Below the pieces are notes generated by a model. The model was not told the DNA's origin. It did no database searches and saw nothing but the letters and a program-made list of their open reading frames with translations. 18,171 bases of DNA, from positions 1 to 18,171 of the forward strand of contig NZ_JBKHAQ010000057.1 in the NCBI RefSeq assembly GCF_046542825.1. Reading direction: 5' to 3'. The stretch's first letter is position 1. Every line of letters begins with the position of its first letter. Positions 1 through 5,438 of the stretch are shown in pieces. A program made the translations under genes and the position numbers. The stretch is from Rhodosalinus sp046542825 (GTDB taxonomy: Bacteria > Pseudomonadota > Alphaproteobacteria > Rhodobacterales > Rhodobacteraceae).

Positions 1-925
1 CGGCCGCGGCGCGCACGTCGTCGGGCGTGCCCACCTGCCGCGTCGCGGCCTGCCGGTCGATGCGGCGGATCATGCCGGAGAGCGCCTTGCCGGCGCCGAT
101 CTCCCAGTATTCGGTGACGCCCTGCGCGGCCATGAACTCCACGCTCTCGCGCCAGCGCACGGCGCCGGTGACCTGCTCGACCAGCCACAGGCGGATGCGC
201 TCGGGGTCGGCCACCGCCTCGGCCCGGACGTTGGCCACCAGCGGCACCGCTGGCGCCTCGAGCCGCACCTCGTTGAGCGCGGCCTTCATCTCCTCCGCGG
301 CCGGCTGCATCAGCGGCGAATGGAACGGAGCGGAGACAGGCAGCAGCACCGCGCGCTTCGCGCCGCGGCCCCTGGCGATCTCGACGGCGCGCTCGACCGC
401 GCCCCTGTGGCCCGAGACGACCACCTGTTGCGGATCGTTGTCGTTGGCCGCGGCGCAGACCTCGCCCTGCGCGGCCTCCGCCGCCACCTCGCGCGCGTCG
501 GTGAGGCCGAGACCCAGCAGCGCGGCCATCGCGCCCTCGCCCACCGGGACCGCGCGCTGCATCGCCTCGCCCCGCAGCCGCAGGAGCCGCGCGGCATCGC
601 CCACGGTCAGGGCGCCCGCGGCGGCCAGCGCGGAGTATTCTCCAAGGGAATGGCCGGCGACGAAGGCCGCCGCGCCGATCCGCACGCCCTCTGCCTCCAG
701 CGCGCTCATCGCCGCGAGCGAGGTGGCCATCAGCGCAGGCTGCGCGTTGCGCGTCAGGGTGAGCGTGTCCTGGTCACCCTCCCAGATCAGCGCGCTCAGC
801 TTCTCGCCCAGCGCCGCGTCGACCTCGTCGAAGACTGCACGCGCCGCCGGGTAGACTTCTGCCAGGGTGCGGCCCATGCCGACGGTCTGGGCGCCCTGAC
901 CGGGAAAGACGAAAGCGCGGCTCAT
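1..925 (-). CDS. fabD: Malonyl-CoA:ACP transacylase, 3' end cut by window edge
   Basis: Transfers the malonyl group from CoA to acyl carrier protein in type II fatty acid synthesis, in the cytoplasm. The frame is open for 308 codons and runs off the left edge without a stop. The family is about 310 residues long, so only a few residues should be missing. Near the N-terminus is the FPGQGAQ motif. GHSLGEYSAL carries the catalytic Ser at about residue 93, and APFHSPLM carries the partner His at about 202. The start at 925 gives the family N-terminus MSRAFVFPGQGAQ and has a G-rich ribosome-binding site (GGGGGT) just upstream. A 77-residue membrane protein gene lies 104 bp upstream on the same strand. 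Identity is secure from the motifs; only the last residues are unseen. Confidence 0.96.
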   Translation of the reverse strand, partial: MSRAFVFPGQGAQTVGMGRTLAEVYPAARAVFDEVDAALGEKLSALIWEGDQDTLTLTRNAQPALMATSLAAMSALEAEGVRIGAAAFVAGHSLGEYSALAAAGALTVGDAARLLRLRGEAMQRAVPVGEGAMAALLGLGLTDAREVAAEAAQGEVCAAANDNDPQQVVVSGHRGAVERAVEIARGRGAKRAVLLPVSAPFHSPLMQPAAEEMKAALNEVRLEAPAVPLVANVRAEAVADPERIRLWLVEQVTGAVRWRESVEFMAAQGVTEYWEIGAGKALSGMIRRIDRQAATRQVGTPDDVRAAA

Positions 926-1029
926 CGGACCCCCATGCCTTTGCTGTCGGGGTCAGATACAGGGCCGGCATGGACCATGCAACCTGACCGCGCCGGACCG
1001 TCAGAAAGGGTCGACCCGGCCGGCGGGCA

Positions 1030-1263
1030 TCAGCGCCGGCGGCGCGGCCGGACGCAGGCCAGCAGGGTGAGCCCGGCGAGCGCAAGAAAGACCGTGAGAC
1101 CGGCTTTCATCACCAGCACGTCAGCGCCCAGGTTCGACCCAGGCAGCAGCCACAGCCCGACTGCGGCCCCGAAGAGCGCGCCGCCGTTGAGCGACACGAT
1201 CGCCTTCAGGAGCCAACCTGCGGATTCGATGGCGGTACGGTCATGCGTTTCTATCAAGGCCAT
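1030..1263 (-). CDS. Small two-helix membrane protein, function unknown
   Basis: A 77-residue protein that I do not recognise by name. After a short polar N-terminus (MALIETHDRT) there are two hydrophobic segments, roughly residues 18-39 and 45-65. The C-terminus is strongly basic (RPRRRR), which by the positive-inside rule suggests a cytoplasmic C-terminus. The ATG at 1263 is preferred over the in-frame ATG at 1311 because a GGGAG ribosome-binding site lies about 8 bases before it. The gene lies upstream of fabD on the same strand with a 104-bp gap, and is divergent from rpsF. It may be co-transcribed with fabD, but nothing here ties it to fatty acid synthesis. Confidence 0.6.
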   Translation of the reverse strand: MALIETHDRTAIESAGWLLKAIVSLNGGALFGAAVGLWLLPGSNLGADVLVMKAGLTVFLALAGLTLLACVRPRRRR

Positions 1264-1394
1264 GGGGCCACTCCCGGTCTGGACTCGCTCGCCGCGACCG
1301 TTGCGGGACAATTCGCCGAAAATTGGGCACGACAGCGGCGGGCATCCGGCGCGTCAGCCAGGCCGTTGCGCCGTTGCGCTGCCCGCCGGCGGGC

Positions 1395-1422
1395 TTGCGC
1401 TGAAGGCTCAGGCGTGTATACG
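1395..1422 (+). promoter_or_regulatory. Candidate sigma-70 promoter for rpsF-rpsR-rplI
   Basis: TTGCGC (1395-1400) and TATACG (1417-1422) are separated by 16 bp. Transcription would begin near 1429, directly at the base of the structured leader at 1431-1498, which supports the assignment. It was found by eye. Confidence 0.45.
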
Positions 1423-1430
1423 GCGGCCTT

Positions 1431-1498
1431 CCTTCCGCGCCACCGATGCACTGGCGCAGTCTCTCGTGGGCCGGGGCGGAAGGTGAGATGGCCGGCCC
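1431..1498 (+). promoter_or_regulatory. Structured leader of rpsF, fits the S6:S18 autoregulatory element
   Basis: Seen in sequence: CCTTCCGC (1431-1438) pairs perfectly with GCGGAAGG (1476-1483). Inside it CCAC (1440-1443) can pair with GTGG (1466-1469). This leaves an asymmetric loop on the 3' side (1470-1475) that contains CCG at 1471-1473. Known: the bacterial S6:S18 leader motif presents a CCG in a bulge between a stem and a hairpin, and the S6:S18 complex binds it to repress rpsF translation. A competing pairing exists between GGGCCGG (1468-1474) and CCGGCCC (1492-1498), followed by TTT; it would bury the CCG. The identification is an inference from this layout. Confidence 0.45.
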
Positions 1499-1531
1499 TT
1501 TGAAATGCGCCCGAACAGAAACGGAGCGACC

Positions 1532-1885
1532 ATGCCGCTTTACGAGCATGTCTTCATCGCGCGGCAGGACCTGTCCAACGCGCAGGCCGAAGGGCTGATC
1601 GAGCACTTCGGCAGCATCCTGTCCGACAACGGCGGAACGCTGGTCGGCAGCGAATACTGGGGCGTCAAGACGATGGCCTACAAGATCAACAAGAACCGCA
1701 AGGGGCATTACGCCTACCTGCGCACCGACGCGCCCGCGCCCGCCGTGCAGGAAATGGAGCGCCTGATGCGACTGCACGACGACGTCATGCGCGTCCTGAC
1801 CATCAAGGTCGACCAGCACGACGAGGGCCCGTCCATCCAGATGCAGAAGCGCGATGAGCGCGACCGCGACCGCGACCGCCGCTGA
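1532..1885 (+). CDS. rpsF: 30S ribosomal protein S6
   Basis: A 117-residue protein that binds 16S rRNA as a heterodimer with S18 in the platform of the small subunit. It begins MPLYEHVFIARQDL, the usual S6 opening, and contains the YWGVKTMAYKINKNRKGHYA stretch typical of the family. The C-terminus is a hydrophilic tail ending in a short Asp-Arg repeat (DRDRDRR), encoded by repeats of CGACCG; charged tails are common in S6. The ATG at 1532 is chosen over the in-frame ATG at 1505 because it gives the family N-terminus and has a GGAG site at 1523-1526. It is the first gene of an rpsF-rpsR-rplI operon, 17 bp ahead of rpsR, with a probable autoregulatory leader upstream. Confidence 0.97.
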   Translation: MPLYEHVFIARQDLSNAQAEGLIEHFGSILSDNGGTLVGSEYWGVKTMAYKINKNRKGHYAYLRTDAPAPAVQEMERLMRLHDDVMRVLTIKVDQHDEGPSIQMQKRDERDRDRDRR

Positions 1886-1902
1886 GACAAGGAGTATAAC
1901 CC

Positions 1903-2130
1903 ATGGCTGCAAAACCGTTTTTTCGCCGTCGCAAGGTCTGCCCCTTCTCCGGCGACAATGCTCCCCGGATCGACTACAAGGACACCAAGCTGCTGCAGCG
2001 CTACATCTCGGAGCGCGGCAAGATCGTGCCCTCGCGGATCACCGCGGTGTCGTCCAAGAAGCAGCGCGAACTGGCCCGTGCGATCAAGCGCGCGCGCTTC
2101 CTCGCGCTTCTGCCCTACGCCGTGAAGTGA
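1903..2130 (+). CDS. rpsR: 30S ribosomal protein S18
   Basis: A 75-residue, very basic protein that partners S6 on the 30S platform. It has the family signature KVCPFSGDNAPRIDYKDTKL followed by LQRYISERGKIVPSRITAVS. Its length and C-terminus (RARFLALLPYAVK) are those of alphaproteobacterial S18. A strong AAGGAG ribosome-binding site lies in the 17-bp gap after rpsF, and rplI follows 10 bp later, so the three genes are surely one transcript. The single Cys is that of the CPF motif; no zinc-ribbon cluster is present. Confidence 0.97.
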   Translation: MAAKPFFRRRKVCPFSGDNAPRIDYKDTKLLQRYISERGKIVPSRITAVSSKKQRELARAIKRARFLALLPYAVK

Positions 2131-2140
2131 GGCCCGACCG

Positions 2141-2779
2141 ATGCAAGTGATCCTGTTGGAACGCGTGGCCAAGCTTGGCCAGATGGGCGAGGTGGTCGAG
2201 GTCAAGCCCGGCTTCGCCCGCAATTACCTGCTGCCGCAGGGCAAGGCGCTCAGCGCCTCGAAGGCGAACATCGCAGCCTTCGAGGGGCGCAAGGCCGAGC
2301 TTGAGGCGCGCAACCTCGAAACCCGCAAGGAAGCGGAAGCGCTGGCGAAAAAGCTGGACGGCGAGCGCTTCGTGGTGATTCGCCAGGCCTCGGACGGGGG
2401 CGCGCTTTACGGCTCCGTCACCACCCGCGATGCCGCCGACGCCGCGAAGGAAGCGGGCGTGACACTCGACCGCAAGCAGGTGCAGATCGAGCGCCCGATC
2501 AAGGAGCTGGGCCTGCACAAGGTGACCGTCCGCCTGCACCCCGAGGTCGAGGCCGAGATCACGCTGAACGTCGCACGCTCGATGGAAGAGGCCGAGCTTC
2601 AGGCCGCCGGCAAGACCATTCAGGAGGCCGCGGCCGAAGAGGAAGCGCAGGCGGAATTCGAGATCTCGGAACTCTTCGAGGACATCGGCGCCGCGCAGCT
2701 CGACGACGACGAGACGAGTCCGCGCCCTGCCGCGTCGGAAGTTGGCTCCGGCGAAGAAGACGAGGCGCGCGGCAACTGA
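2141..2779 (+). CDS. rplI: 50S ribosomal protein L9 with long acidic tail
   Basis: A 212-residue protein that binds 23S rRNA domain V near the base of the L1 stalk. The N-terminal domain starts MQVILLERVAKLGQMGEVVE and continues with the L9 signature VKPGFARNYLLPQGKA. A helical connector (residues about 45-75) and the C-terminal rRNA-binding domain (to about 150) follow. The last 50 or so residues form a highly acidic, Ala/Glu-rich tail (EAAAEEEAQAEFEISELFED and on). Escherichia coli L9 is 149 residues, so the tail is an addition; comparable extensions occur in alphaproteobacteria. A GAGG site overlaps the rpsR stop codon. Last gene of the operon, followed by a GC-rich hairpin. Confidence 0.96.
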   Translation: MQVILLERVAKLGQMGEVVEVKPGFARNYLLPQGKALSASKANIAAFEGRKAELEARNLETRKEAEALAKKLDGERFVVIRQASDGGALYGSVTTRDAADAAKEAGVTLDRKQVQIERPIKELGLHKVTVRLHPEVEAEITLNVARSMEEAELQAAGKTIQEAAAEEEAQAEFEISELFEDIGAAQLDDDETSPRPAASEVGSGEEDEARGN

Positions 2780-2788
2780 ACCGCGCCG

Positions 2789-2814
2789 GGCCGCGCGGAA
2801 TCGTCCGCGCGGCC
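2789..2814 (+). terminator. GC-rich hairpin after rplI
   Basis: A perfect 11-bp stem: GGCCGCGCGGA (2789-2799) pairs with TCCGCGCGGCC (2804-2814) across a 4-base loop. No T-run follows, so it is a terminator or an RNA-stabilising 3' hairpin rather than a textbook intrinsic terminator. It begins 9 bp after the rplI stop. Confidence 0.6.
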
Positions 2815-2931
2815 AGCTCATGGCGGCTCATCCCGCGTTCGCGGAATAGTGCCGGTTGCCCGCCGGATCGGCGGCGAATCGCAACCCAAGATTGAGCGGC
2901 CCGCGCCAGCGAATCGAAATCGTTGCATTGC

Positions 2932-2945
2932 CCTGCGCGCGCAGG
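2932..2945. promoter_or_regulatory. 14-bp perfect palindrome upstream of XRE gene
   Basis: CCTGCGCGCGCAGG is its own reverse complement. It ends 10 bp before a TTGACC hexamer (2955-2960) that could serve as a -35 element, although no good -10 is visible 16-18 bp beyond it. It sits in the 251-bp gene-free stretch between the rplI hairpin and the XRE gene. A dimeric regulator could bind here; which one cannot be told. Confidence 0.3.
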
Positions 2946-3010
2946 CATCCTGCGTTGACCGAAGCCCGTTCGTTAACCGTGGCGTCGGCGCACCGAAGGC
3001 TGTCCCGCTC

Positions 3011-3027
3011 AAGGGAACCATTCCCTT
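3011..3027. promoter_or_regulatory. 17-bp inverted repeat 39 bp before XRE start, candidate operator
   Basis: AAGGGAA and TTCCCTT are perfect 7-bp arms around a CCA centre. The element ends 38 bases before the ATG of the XRE gene, where an autoregulatory operator or a small 5'-UTR hairpin would be expected. XRE repressors bind such short dyads as dimers. Binding by the adjacent gene product is an inference. Confidence 0.4.
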
Positions 3028-3065
3028 CGGCTGCGCCTCCATATCAGAAGACCGAGAACGACAGA

Positions 3066-3458
3066 ATGATCGAGATCGACATCGAAGTTGGACGCAGGAT
3101 CCGGGAGCGCCGGACCACGTTGGGAATGAGTCAGACCGAACTGGGGCGGCTCGCGGGCGTGAAGTTCCAGCAGATCCAGAAATATGAAACCGGCGCGAAC
3201 CGTGTCAGCGCGTCGCGGCTCTATACCATCGCTGCCGCTCTCGGCGTGCCCGTGAGCCACTTCTTCGAACGCGTTCCCGCGGGCGATGCGCCTCTGCCGT
3301 CCGGGCCCGGCGAGGAGCTGTTGCAGGACGCCCGCGCCGTACGGCTGGTGCGCAACTACATGCGGCTGCCGGACGATCAGAAAAAGGTCGTGCTCGACAT
3401 GGTGATGTCCATGTCCAAGCGCATCGAGGAAAGCCAAGAGGCTGCGGTGGAGACCTGA
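3066..3458 (+). CDS. XRE-family helix-turn-helix transcriptional regulator
   Basis: A 130-residue DNA-binding protein with a Cro/C1-type helix-turn-helix at about residues 9-67. Typical positions are RRIRERRTTLGMSQTELGRL, the recognition helix GVKFQQIQKYETGANRVSAS, and the LYTIAAALGVPVSHFFE end. The C-terminal half is helical and ends in a hydrophilic tail, with no enzymatic or sensor domain visible. The ATG at 3066 is chosen because it opens directly into the family start (MIEIDIEVGRRIRE); the longer in-frame reading from 2856 shows no family similarity. The gene is 38 bp upstream of luxR on the same strand, so the two are probably co-transcribed. The two dyads upstream are candidate sites for autoregulation. 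Its targets cannot be read from the sequence. Confidence 0.88.
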   Translation: MIEIDIEVGRRIRERRTTLGMSQTELGRLAGVKFQQIQKYETGANRVSASRLYTIAAALGVPVSHFFERVPAGDAPLPSGPGEELLQDARAVRLVRNYMRLPDDQKKVVLDMVMSMSKRIEESQEAAVET

Positions 3459-3496
3459 ACCGTGCGGTGCGAGCGGATCGCGCAGGGAAAGCCGAG

Positions 3497-4198
3497 ATGA
3501 ACGTACTGGACCTGGGGCAGCTGCCCCCGAACGATCAGCCTTTCGACAAGTTTCTTGTGCAACTCTGCGACCGGCTGGGCTTCGACTATGCCGCCTATGC
3601 CGGCATGAACCCGATCCAGGGCTCGATCCACGGTTACGTCACCTATCCCGATGCCTGGAAGAAGCACTACGTCGCGCGCAGCTTTCAGAACATCGACCCG
3701 ACCCTGACCATGGCCGGCCGCAGCATCGCCCCTGTGGACTGGCGGCGCCTCGAGCGCGACACCCGGTTCGATCGGGTGTTCCGCGACGCGGGCGACTTCG
3801 GCATCGCGGACCGGGGGATGACCGTGCCGGTGCGCGGCCCTTTCGGCGAGATCGGCATGCTCAGCGTCACGCGCGACTGCACGCTGCAGGAATGGGAGAT
3901 GCTGACGCGCGAGGTGATCGGCGATCTGCAATCTGCCGCGGTTCACCTGCACGACACCGTAATGCGCTCTGACGTCCTGTCCCGGACGCTGCGCCATCCT
4001 GCCCTCTCCGCGCGCGAAGTCGAGATCCTGCAGTGGACCGCGGCGGGAAAGTCGCAGCAGGACGTCGGTGACATCCTCTCGATCTCATCGCGGACGGTCG
4101 AGGTGCACCTGCGCTCGGCCCGCTCCAAGCTTTGCGCGCTGACCACCGCTCAGGCGGTGGGCCGCGCCATCGGCCTCGGCCTGATCACGCCGCTCTGA
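3497..4198 (+). CDS. luxR: LuxR-type acyl-homoserine-lactone-responsive transcription factor
   Basis: A 233-residue quorum-sensing regulator: an N-terminal autoinducer-binding domain (about 15-155) and a C-terminal LuxR helix-turn-helix (about 168-230). The conserved ligand-pocket residues are present with TraR spacing: Trp54, Tyr58, Asp67, Pro68 and Trp82, plus the Gly at 107. The DNA-binding domain carries LSAREVEILQWTAAGKS (Glu174, Gly184) and the RTVEVHLRSARSKL recognition segment. The ATG at 3497 is favoured over the one at 3467 because it has an AGGGA site upstream and gives the usual N-terminal length. The gene sits between the XRE gene and luxI on the same strand and probably controls luxI. 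The symbol denotes the family; the strain-specific name is unknown. The intact pocket argues against a ligand-blind orphan. Confidence 0.93.
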   Translation: MNVLDLGQLPPNDQPFDKFLVQLCDRLGFDYAAYAGMNPIQGSIHGYVTYPDAWKKHYVARSFQNIDPTLTMAGRSIAPVDWRRLERDTRFDRVFRDAGDFGIADRGMTVPVRGPFGEIGMLSVTRDCTLQEWEMLTREVIGDLQSAAVHLHDTVMRSDVLSRTLRHPALSAREVEILQWTAAGKSQQDVGDILSISSRTVEVHLRSARSKLCALTTAQAVGRAIGLGLITPL

Positions 4199-4259
4199 GA
4201 ACAGCGCCCCGCGCGCCCGGCGGCAATTGACGCTCGCGCCAGTCACCAATCCGTGATAG

Positions 4260-4283
4260 AGGGCCGAACGGAGGGTCGGCCCT
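4260..4283 (+). terminator. Hairpin after luxR, probable terminator
   Basis: AGGGCCGA (4260-4267) pairs perfectly with TCGGCCCT (4276-4283) over an 8-base loop, 61 bp after the luxR stop. Only a short pyrimidine stretch (TTCGTCC) follows, so termination may be partial. It suggests that luxI, 150 bp further on, uses its own promoter. Confidence 0.5.
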
Positions 4284-4345
4284 TCGTCCGGTGCGCGCCC
4301 CCTCATTCCCGACAGCAATCCGCGCCCCCGGCATGAAGCTCCCCC

Positions 4346-4390
4346 CTACGGGATTCCCCCAATAGTGCTGCACCGCCGGGCTTGCATAAT
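4346..4390 (+). promoter_or_regulatory. Candidate luxI promoter with lux-box-like dyad
   Basis: CATAAT at 4385-4390 is a good -10 hexamer, placing the start near 4397. No -35 consensus is seen 16-18 bp upstream, as expected for an activator-dependent promoter. A weak 20-bp dyad lies at 4346-4365: CTA at 4346-4348 mirrors TAG at 4363-4365, and GG at 4351-4352 mirrors CC at 4359-4360. Its centre is about 42 bp before the predicted start, where LuxR-type activators bind. It does not show the CTG...CAG of the classic lux box, so this is tentative. Confidence 0.3.
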
Positions 4391-4426
4391 CGGCCTCGGC
4401 ATCAGCAGCCACGTACTTTGGGGGAA
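4354..4426 (+). repeat. Long-spaced inverted repeat covering the luxI ribosome-binding site
   Basis: TTCCCCCAA (4354-4362) and TTGGGGGAA (4418-4426) are perfect 9-bp complements separated by 55 bases. The right arm is the luxI Shine-Dalgarno sequence, 6 bases from the ATG at 4433. In a transcript starting upstream of 4354 the two arms could pair and block initiation. A transcript starting near 4397 would lack the left arm and be freely translated. Confidence 0.4.
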
Positions 4427-4432
4427 GACAGA

Positions 4433-5386
4433 ATGATTTTCGTGATCGATGCTCTGAACGCGCACCGCTTCGGCCATCTGCTGGACGAGATGTTTCGACT
4501 GCGCAAGCGGGTCTTTGCGGACCGCCTTGGCTGGGACGTGCAGTGTACGGCCGACGGGCGGGAAATCGACGATTTCGACCGGCTCGACCCGGCCTATATC
4601 CTCGGGCTCGACGATGCGGGGAACGTTGTTGCCTGCGTCCGCGCGCTGCAGACGACCGGGCCGCACATGCTGACGGATGTCTTCCGGGCGATCCTCGACG
4701 GCGAACCGCCGCTGCGCAGTCCGCATGTCTGGGAATCGACCCGCTTCTGCGTCGACACGCAGCGCCTCGCGCGGGGGACGTCCAGCCACTCGGTCTCCTA
4801 CGCGACCTGCGAACTGATGATCGGCGCGCTGGAATACGCGATGCGGTCGGGGATCGCCGACATCGTGACCGTGATCGACCCGGTGATGGACCGCGTGCTG
4901 AAACGGTCCGACTGCGCGCCCTACGACTATCTGGGCAAACCCACGCCGATGGGGAAAGTCTCGGCGCTGGCAGCCCTTCTGGACTGCACCGAAGAGCGTG
5001 TGGACCGCGTGCGCGCCTTCGCCGGAATCCACCACGACGTGCACCTGAGCGATGAGCAGGCGCTCGCGCTTGCGCCGGCCCCGGCCGGAACAGCAGACGG
5101 CGCCGGAACAACAGAGGACGCCGGAACAACAAAGGACGGGGACGCTTATCCCCGCGACACCACCGCCGAGCAGAAAGGATCGCGCAGCATGACCATTGCT
5201 TCCCGCAACACCCGCGTCACAGAGAGCACTCCGCCCGCCACGCGCGCCGATCTGCGCGACTATTGCCGCGCGCAGATACGCGCTGCACGCTCCGCGAAGG
5301 AACTCGACGACGCGCTTGCACTCGCCGAGATGCTTCTGGGCCGGGCCGAAGACAACGCGGACAGGTTCGACCGGGCGGCCGGCTGA
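4433..5386 (+). CDS. luxI: LuxI-type acyl-homoserine-lactone synthase with C-terminal extension
   Basis: A 317-residue protein. Residues 1 to about 210 are the autoinducer synthase domain, which makes acyl-homoserine lactone from S-adenosylmethionine and acyl-ACP. The invariant LuxI residues are all present: Arg24, Phe28, Trp34, Asp46, Asp49, Arg70, Phe84, Glu101 and Arg104. Ordinary LuxI proteins end near 200-225 residues. This one runs on through a low-complexity linker with three 6-residue repeats (218-235) into a helical, Ala/Arg/Asp-rich module (about 270-312). The ATG at 4433 has GGGGGAA 6 bases upstream and gives the family N-terminus. The module contains an in-frame ATG (Met253) with its own AAAGGA site, so it could also be made separately. 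luxR lies upstream; tig converges from the right. The acyl chain made cannot be deduced. Confidence 0.93.
   Translation: MIFVIDALNAHRFGHLLDEMFRLRKRVFADRLGWDVQCTADGREIDDFDRLDPAYILGLDDAGNVVACVRALQTTGPHMLTDVFRAILDGEPPLRSPHVWESTRFCVDTQRLARGTSSHSVSYATCELMIGALEYAMRSGIADIVTVIDPVMDRVLKRSDCAPYDYLGKPTPMGKVSALAALLDCTEERVDRVRAFAGIHHDVHLSDEQALALAPAPAGTADGAGTTEDAGTTKDGDAYPRDTTAEQKGSRSMTIASRNTRVTESTPPATRADLRDYCRAQIRAARSAKELDDALALAEMLLGRAEDNADRFDRAAG
5084..5137 (+). repeat. Three tandem 18-bp in-frame repeats inside luxI
   Basis: Units at 5084-5101, 5102-5119 and 5120-5137 each begin GCCGGAACA; the second and third differ at two positions. They encode AGTADG, AGTTED and AGTTKD (residues 218-235 of LuxI), and form the linker between the synthase domain and the C-terminal module. 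Copy number in multiples of 18 bp would keep the frame. Confidence 0.85.
5189..5386 (+). other. Possible internal translation start: separate 65-residue product of the luxI 3' end
   Basis: An AAAGGA Shine-Dalgarno sequence (5174-5179) lies 9 bases before an in-frame ATG at 5189. The product would be 65 residues: a polar, Thr/Pro-rich N-terminus, then an amphipathic, probably helical segment (DLRDYCRAQIRAARSAKELD and on to LLGRAEDNADRF). I do not recognise a family. It may be the remnant of a small gene that became fused to luxI when the intervening stop was lost, or the site may simply not be used. Confidence 0.3.
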
Positions 5387-5403
5387 CCGCCGTCGAAAAG
5401 GGA

Positions 5404-5432
5404 CTGCCGCCGCCCGACAGGGACGGCGGCAG
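5404..5432. terminator. Hairpin between convergent luxI and tig
   Basis: CTGCCGCCG (5404-5412) and CGGCGGCAG (5424-5432) form a perfect 9-bp stem with an 11-base loop, in the 52-bp gap between the two stop codons. It could serve both strands. There is no T-run on either side. Confidence 0.55.
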
Positions 5433-5438
5433 CCATGC

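Noticed and set aside
4185..5132. A 315-codon minus-strand frame opposite luxI
   Set aside because: Arg/Pro/Ser-rich shadow translation; LuxI on the plus strand carries all catalytic residues.
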